Origin: Streptomyces sp. Ru73
GTDB taxonomy: Bacteria > Actinomycetota > Actinomycetes > Streptomycetales > Streptomycetaceae
Reading direction: 5' to 3'
DNA length: 64,000 nt
NCBI RefSeq assembly: GCF_002920575.1
Contig: NZ_PQSQ01000006.1
Location: 62,001 to 126,000, forward strand
Shown here: one piece after another, positions 59,576 through 64,000 of the stretch
Numbering within the stretch: position 1 is the stretch's first letter
How the letters are laid out: the number at the start of each line of letters is the position of its first letter
Made by a program: the position numbers and the translations under genes
The notes under the pieces: model-generated
What the model was told of the DNA's origin: nothing
Databases searched by the model: none
What the model saw: the letters and a program-made list of their open reading frames with translations, nothing else

Positions 59576-60481
59576 CTACTCGGCCGCCGCGTCCGGCAGT
59601 TCGCCCGCGAGGTCCTGGACGAGCCCGACCAGGGCCCGCACGGCCGGGTCCGGGTCGCCGTCGCGCCAGGCCAGCCCGAGCGGCACGGCGGGCGCGTCGG
59701 CGACCGGCAGCAGGGTGACGCCCGGCACGCCCAGGTGGCGCGCGGAGACGGGGACGAGCCCGACGCCGGCGCCGGCGGCCACGAGCGAGAGGATCGTATG
59801 CGTGTCGGGTGCCTCCTGGGCCACCTCCAGCGTCAGCCCGCGCTCCGCGAAGGTGATGCGCAGCAGCTTGCGCACCACCGAACCGCGCCCCGACGGATAT
59901 CCCACGAGCGGCACCCCGTCCAGGTCCGCCAGGCGCAGCACGTCCCGCGCGGCGAGCGGATGGCCCGCGGGCACCGCGGCGGCCAGCGGATGCCGCAGCA
60001 GCTCGACGACGCGCAGACCGGCGTCCGGCAGCGGCAGCCGGACCAGCCCGGCGTCCAGCTCGCCCAGCCGCAGCCGCCCGGCCAGCTCGCCCGCGAAGAA
60101 CGGGCCGGCCACCTCCAGCCGTACGTGCGGCCGCTTCACCCTGAACTCCCGTGTGATGGCGGCCAGTTCACGGTAGGAAGTGGGTCCGCTGAAACCGAGG
60201 CGTACGGTGCCGCTCTCGCCGGCCGCCGCGCGGTGCGCCGCCTCCTTGGCCGCGTCCAGCGAGCCCAGCGCGTCGCGGACGCCGGCCAGGAACGCCGCGC
60301 CCGCCGCGGTGAGTTCGACGCTGCGGGTGGTGCGGCGCAGCAGGGCCGTGCCCACCTCCCGCTCCAGCCGCTTGATCTGCTGGGAGAGCGGCGGCTGCGA
60401 GATGTGCAGCCGCTCGGCGGCCCGGGTGAAGCTCAGCTCCTCGGCGACGGCGACGAACGCGTGCAGGTGACGCAGCTCCAT
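59576..60481 (-). CDS. LysR-family transcriptional regulator
   Basis: The 301-residue regulator has a LysR helix-turn-helix (HLHAFVAVAEELSFTRAAERL, split after 20, then ISQPPLSQQIKRLEREVG) and a periplasmic-binding-like effector domain. It is convergent with the penicillin-acylase gene, only 9 bp away, and divergent from the acyl-CoA dehydrogenase with a 199-bp gap. The second pair is its likely target, with a CoA-pathway intermediate or acid as inducer. Confidence 0.93.
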   Translation of the reverse strand: MELRHLHAFVAVAEELSFTRAAERLHISQPPLSQQIKRLEREVGTALLRRTTRSVELTAAGAAFLAGVRDALGSLDAAKEAAHRAAAGESGTVRLGFSGPTSYRELAAITREFRVKRPHVRLEVAGPFFAGELAGRLRLGELDAGLVRLPLPDAGLRVVELLRHPLAAAVPAGHPLAARDVLRLADLDGVPLVGYPSGRGSVVRKLLRITFAERGLTLEVAQEAPDTHTILSLVAAGAGVGLVPVSARHLGVPGVTLLPVADAPAVPLGLAWRDGDPDPAVRALVGLVQDLAGELPDAAAE

Positions 60482-60593
60482 GGCGGCGACATTAGGTCGC
60501 GGCGGCGAATAAATCGATGGTCCGTTCAGTGTTAGTTGTATCACCCATCTTGCTGGTACGTTCGCCGACGCAGGACCTGCTCAGCAACGGCTC

Positions 60594-60654
60594 ACGGCAC
60601 CACGAGAAGTACGGCACCACGAGGTTCACGGCACCACGAGGTTCACGGCACCAC
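60594..60654 (+). repeat. 17-bp tandem repeat in the acyl-CoA dehydrogenase leader
   Basis: ACGGCACCACGAG plus four bases repeats at 60594, 60611 and 60628, with a partial fourth unit at 60645. The second and third units are identical. The array ends about 27 bp before the start codon, so it lies within the promoter or 5' leader. Confidence 0.88.
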
Positions 60655-60680
60655 CCCACCCGCACCGGAAAGGGGCACAC

Positions 60681-61832
60681 ATGGACGCCGACGTCTTCCG
60701 GGACATCCTGCGCACCGTACGGGACTTCGTCCGCAACGAGGTCGTGCCGCGCGAGGACGAGATCGAACGCACCGACCACGTGCCGGACGAGCTGCGCCGC
60801 GCCGCCGCCGGCATGGGACTCTTCGGCTGGTCGCTGCCGGAGGAGTACGGCGGCCTCGGCCTGGACATGCGCCAGGACGTCCGGCTCGCCTTCGAACTGG
60901 GCTGGACCACACCGGCCTTCCGCTCCCTGATGGGCACCAACAACGGCATCGCGGGCAAGGCCCTGGTCAACTCCGGCACCGAGGAGCAGCAGAAGCGCTG
61001 GCTGCCCGCGCTCGCATCCGGCGCCGCCATCGCCTCCTTCGCGCTCACCGAGGACGGTGCCGGGTCCGACCCCAGCGGCCTGCGCACCAAGGCCGTACGG
61101 GACGGCACGGGAGGCTGGGTGCTCACCGGTGCCAAGCGCTTCATCACCAACGCCGACGTGGCCGACCTCCTCGTCGTCTTCGCCCGCACCGACCCCGGCG
61201 CAGCGCCGAACAAGGGCATCTCCGCCTTCCTGGTGGAGACCGGCACGCCCGGCGTCCGCATCGGCCCGCCCGACGACACGATGGGCCAGCGCGGCGCGCA
61301 CACCGCCGAGGTCTCCTTCGACGACGTACGGCTGCCCGGCCGGGCCCTGCTCGGCGAGCGCGAGAACGCCGGCTTCGGCGCCGCGATGGCCTCCCTCACC
61401 CGCGGCCGGCTGCACATCGCCGCGCTCTGCGTCGGACTCGCCTCGCGCGCGCTGGACGAGGCCGTACGGTACGCCGGAACGGCCCACCAGGGCGGCGCCC
61501 CGATCAGCCGCTTCCAGCTCGTCCAGGAGCTGCTCGCCGACTCCTACGCCGAACTGCACGCAGGGCGCGCGATGGTGCTGGCCGCCGCCGAGGGCTTCGA
61601 CGCGGGCACCGACACCCGCCTCGGCCCTTCCAGCGCCAAGCTGTTCTGCAGCGAGATGGTCTGCCGGGTCGCCGACCGGGCCGTACAGGTGCACGGCGGG
61701 ACCGGCTACATGCGCGGCACCACCGCCGAACGGCTCTACCGCGACGCCCGGCTCTTCCGCATCTACGAGGGCACCAGCGAGATCCAGAAGCTCATCATCG
61801 GCAAGCAGCTGCTGCGGGAGGCGACCGTATGA
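60681..61832 (+). CDS. Acyl-CoA dehydrogenase
   Basis: The 383-residue flavoenzyme has the three ACAD domains: a helical head with WSLPEEYGGLGLD, the FAD/substrate part SFALTEDGAGSDPSGL and GAKRFITNADVAD, and the C-terminal domain with VQVHGGTGYMRG and catalytic Glu363 (FRIYEGTSEIQ). Glu at this position is typical of short/medium-chain enzymes. GGAAAGG precedes the ATG. Its stop overlaps the acyl-CoA synthetase start (ATGA), so acid activation and dehydrogenation are coupled. Confidence 0.94.
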   Translation: MDADVFRDILRTVRDFVRNEVVPREDEIERTDHVPDELRRAAAGMGLFGWSLPEEYGGLGLDMRQDVRLAFELGWTTPAFRSLMGTNNGIAGKALVNSGTEEQQKRWLPALASGAAIASFALTEDGAGSDPSGLRTKAVRDGTGGWVLTGAKRFITNADVADLLVVFARTDPGAAPNKGISAFLVETGTPGVRIGPPDDTMGQRGAHTAEVSFDDVRLPGRALLGERENAGFGAAMASLTRGRLHIAALCVGLASRALDEAVRYAGTAHQGGAPISRFQLVQELLADSYAELHAGRAMVLAAAEGFDAGTDTRLGPSSAKLFCSEMVCRVADRAVQVHGGTGYMRGTTAERLYRDARLFRIYEGTSEIQKLIIGKQLLREATV

Positions 61833-64000
61833 CCGCCGACGGGCCGGTGCCCGACGTGGCGCCCCACCCGGCGCCCCGCGGCGAACGCGCGCCGCTCGAC
61901 GCGCTGCTGCACCCGCGTTCCATCGCGGTGCTCGGCGCCTCCGACAACCCGCTCAAGCTCTCGGGCCGCCCCGTCGACCTGCTCAAGCGGTACGGCTTCA
62001 CGGGCCGCGTACTGCCGGTCAACTCCCGCCGGGACACCGTCCAGGGCCTCAAGGCGTACCCCGCGCTCGACGCCATCGACGGCGACATCGACCTGGCCAT
62101 GATCATGCTGGACGCCACGCAGGCCGCCGGCGCGCTGCGGGACTGCGCCCGGCGCGGCATCCCCGCCGCCATCGTCGGCGCCGCGGGCTTCGCCGAGACC
62201 GGCGAGAGCGGCGCGGCCCTCCAGCGCGAACTGGCGGCCGCCGTCCGGGAGACCGGCATCCGCGTCCTCGGCCCCAACTGCCTCGGCCTGATGAGCCTGC
62301 GCGACCGTGCCCTGCCCACCTTCACCTCGGCGCTCGACGGCGACCGGGAACTCCTCGCGGGGCCCGTCGCGTTCCTCAGCCAGAGCGGTGCGTTCGGGAC
62401 GTTCATCTTCAGCACCGCCCAGCAGGACGGCATCGGCTTCTCGCACTACGTCAACACCGGCAACGAGCTGGACATCTCCGTCGCCGAGCTGCTCGACGTG
62501 CTCGCGGGGACGGACGAGGCCCAGGTCCTGCTGGCGTATCTGGAGGGCGTCCCGGACGGGCGGCTGCTGCTGCGGGCCGCGCGCCGCGCGCACGCGGCCG
62601 GGAAGCCGCTGGTCGCGGTGAAGGTCGGCCGCTCCGAGGCCGGCGCGCGGGCCGCCCACTCCCACACCGCCTCGCTCGCGGGCGAGGACCGGGTCTTCGA
62701 CGGCGCCGCCCGGCAGTACGGCATCGTCCGCGTCGCCGGGATGGAACCCCTGCTGGACGCCGCCCAGGTGTTCGCCGCCGGGCGCCGCACGAAGGGCCGC
62801 CGCCTCACCACACTCTCGCTCTCCGGCGGCGCGGGCGTCCTGATGGCCGACGAGGCCGGCGCGCACGGTATCGAGGTCGCGCCCTGGGAGCCGGAGTGGC
62901 AGCGGGAAATGGCCGCCGCCATCCCGCCGTTCGGCTCGCCCCGCAACCCCGTCGACCTCACCGCCGCGCTCGTCAGCGACCCGGACATCCTGCGCAGGGG
63001 CCTCGCGGTCGCCCTCCGGCACCCCGGCACGGACATGATCGCCGTACTCCTCGGCAACGCCGACGCGCACGCCGACCGGCTGACGGCCACCCTCGACGAG
63101 GCGTACCGGGCCACCGACCGGCCGCTGGCCGTCGTCTGGACCGGTGGCGACGGCCGGGCCCGGCGCCGCCTCCGGGAGCGGGGCATTCCCTGCTACACCG
63201 ACCCCGGACGGGCCGCCGCCGCGCTCGGCCGGCTCGCCGACTTCAGCCTCCGCCCGCCGCTGCCCACCCGGGTGCGCCCGTCGGGGATCGACACCGCCGC
63301 GGCCCGCGAGGTGATCGCTCACGCCCGGCAGCAGGGCCGCACCCGGCTGGACGAGGCCGAGTCGGCACGGCTGGTCGCGGCGTACGGGCTGCGCTGCGCG
63401 GAGTCCGTGGCGGTGGCGGACGCCGAGGAGGCGGTCGCGGCGGCCGCCCGGCTCGGCGGCGGCCCGGTCGCCGTCAAGCTGCTCTCCGCCGACGTCGCCC
63501 ACAAGAGCGAACTGGGCGGTGTGCGGCTCGGCGTGACCGGCGCGGACGCCGTGCGCGCCGCCGCGCAGGACGTCCTGCGCGCCGCCGGACGCGCCGGGAT
63601 CACCGGCGCCCGGCTCCTCGTCCAGCGGATGGCCGCCGTGGACGGCGCGGTGGAACTGATCCTCGGCATCAAGCACGACCCGGCGTTCGGGCCCGTCGTC
63701 ATCGCGGGCTTCGGCGGCGTCCTGGTCGACGTGCTCGACGACAGCCGGGTTGCCGTCGCGCCCGTCGACCCGCCGGGTGCCCGCAGACTCCTCCGCACGC
63801 TGCGCGCCGCGCCGGTCCTGGACGGGGTGCGCGGGGCCGCGCCGCGCGACCTCGACGCCGCGGCGGACGCGGTGCACCGCCTCTCCTGGCTCGCCGAGGA
63901 CCTCGCGGACGAACTGGCCGAACTGGACGTGAACCCGCTGCTGCTCGGGCCGGCGGGCGAGGGCGCGACGGCGGTCGACTGCCTCGCGGTACTCACCCCC
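61829..64000 (+). CDS. ADP-forming acyl-CoA synthetase / protein acetyltransferase-type CoA ligase (3' end missing)
   Basis: The frame is open to the window's edge, with 724 codons visible. Domains run CoA-binding (PRSIAVLGASDNPLKL), succinyl-CoA-ligase-like (LGPNCLGLMSL, FLSQSGAFGTF, SHTASLAGEDRVFDGA with the candidate phospho-His), then an ATP-grasp part (AARLVAAYGL-type start, VAVKLLSADVAHKSELGGV, DVNPLLLG). ADP-forming acetate-CoA ligases and Pat-like acetyltransferases share these parts; no GNAT domain is visible before the edge. Directly behind an acyl-CoA dehydrogenase it probably activates the acid product of the pathway. Confidence 0.9.
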   Translation, partial: MTADGPVPDVAPHPAPRGERAPLDALLHPRSIAVLGASDNPLKLSGRPVDLLKRYGFTGRVLPVNSRRDTVQGLKAYPALDAIDGDIDLAMIMLDATQAAGALRDCARRGIPAAIVGAAGFAETGESGAALQRELAAAVRETGIRVLGPNCLGLMSLRDRALPTFTSALDGDRELLAGPVAFLSQSGAFGTFIFSTAQQDGIGFSHYVNTGNELDISVAELLDVLAGTDEAQVLLAYLEGVPDGRLLLRAARRAHAAGKPLVAVKVGRSEAGARAAHSHTASLAGEDRVFDGAARQYGIVRVAGMEPLLDAAQVFAAGRRTKGRRLTTLSLSGGAGVLMADEAGAHGIEVAPWEPEWQREMAAAIPPFGSPRNPVDLTAALVSDPDILRRGLAVALRHPGTDMIAVLLGNADAHADRLTATLDEAYRATDRPLAVVWTGGDGRARRRLRERGIPCYTDPGRAAAALGRLADFSLRPPLPTRVRPSGIDTAAAREVIAHARQQGRTRLDEAESARLVAAYGLRCAESVAVADAEEAVAAAARLGGGPVAVKLLSADVAHKSELGGVRLGVTGADAVRAAAQDVLRAAGRAGITGARLLVQRMAAVDGAVELILGIKHDPAFGPVVIAGFGGVLVDVLDDSRVAVAPVDPPGARRLLRTLRAAPVLDGVRGAAPRDLDAAADAVHRLSWLAEDLADELAELDVNPLLLGPAGEGATAVDCLAVLTP

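Noticed and set aside
1..64000. CRISPR arrays, tRNA, rRNA, insertion sequences or phage genes
   Set aside because: No spaced identical repeats, cloverleaf-like sequences, transposase or integrase motifs were seen on either strand. The tandem repeats found are contiguous and lack spacers.

Overview
The window is about 73% GC, has strong G/C third-position bias, GGAGG-type ribosome sites with many GTG and TTG starts, and families typical of soil actinomycetes (TerD paralogues, an XRE/DUF397/HATPase trio, DUF3662, actinobacterial HelD, a Tat-type lipoprotein). It is almost certainly chromosomal DNA from a Streptomyces or close relative. I see no rRNA, tRNA, CRISPR, phage or insertion-sequence gene. 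Most of the window is metabolism, transport and local regulators. The open frame at the right edge (61829 onward) has no stop inside the window.

Region by region. (a) 1-9604: the 3' end of a BisC/DMSO-reductase-type molybdoenzyme; terD divergent from an unusual ArsR-TerB fusion; a small membrane stress protein; a POT peptide transporter; a DUF2087 protein; an EamA exporter with a divergent AraC regulator; a metabolite:H+ symporter. (b) 9778-16158: a lipoprotein with glycosidase-like acidic residues; an XRE(frameshifted)/DUF397/HATPase/hypothetical block bracketed by a 28-bp direct repeat; a methyltransferase; a second terD whose promoter carries the same 17-bp motif as the first; RNase HI with a zinc-ribbon-like tail. 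(c) 16306-24224: three alpha/beta hydrolases, STAS and DUF3662 signalling proteins, a MecA_N-type penicillin-binding protein, and two genes that each appear to lack one base in a G/C run. (d) 24215-30100: thiM-thiE under a TPP riboswitch, a divergent CytX-like NCS1 permease, and an aromatic O-demethylase set (AraC regulator, GcoA-like P450, GcoB-like reductase). (e) 30242-46940: HelD-family RNA polymerase motor, IclR, HxlR/MFS pair, VOC protein, a tetR-flavoprotein-SDR operon, a secreted vWA pair, a secreted M64 metallopeptidase, and MerR, APC permease and TetR genes, several with clear palindromic operators. (f) 46981-64000: a TMADH/OYE-like flavoenzyme, then a catabolic locus: FadR-type GntR, M20 deacylase, aldehyde dehydrogenase, SDR, DUF3311 plus SSS importer, YtcJ-like amidohydrolase and a cytoplasmic penicillin-acylase-type Ntn hydrolase, followed by LysR, acyl-CoA dehydrogenase and an ADP-forming acyl-CoA synthetase.

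The best candidate for an undescribed system is region (f). Three unrelated amide hydrolases, an importer, two oxidoreductases and CoA-thioester enzymes form tightly overlapping operons, which suggests uptake and breakdown of an N-acylated amine or amino acid whose identity the sequence does not give. The second candidate is the ArsR-TerB fusion with its shared palindrome at both terD promoters. Assignments rest on reading protein motifs by eye; no database search was run.
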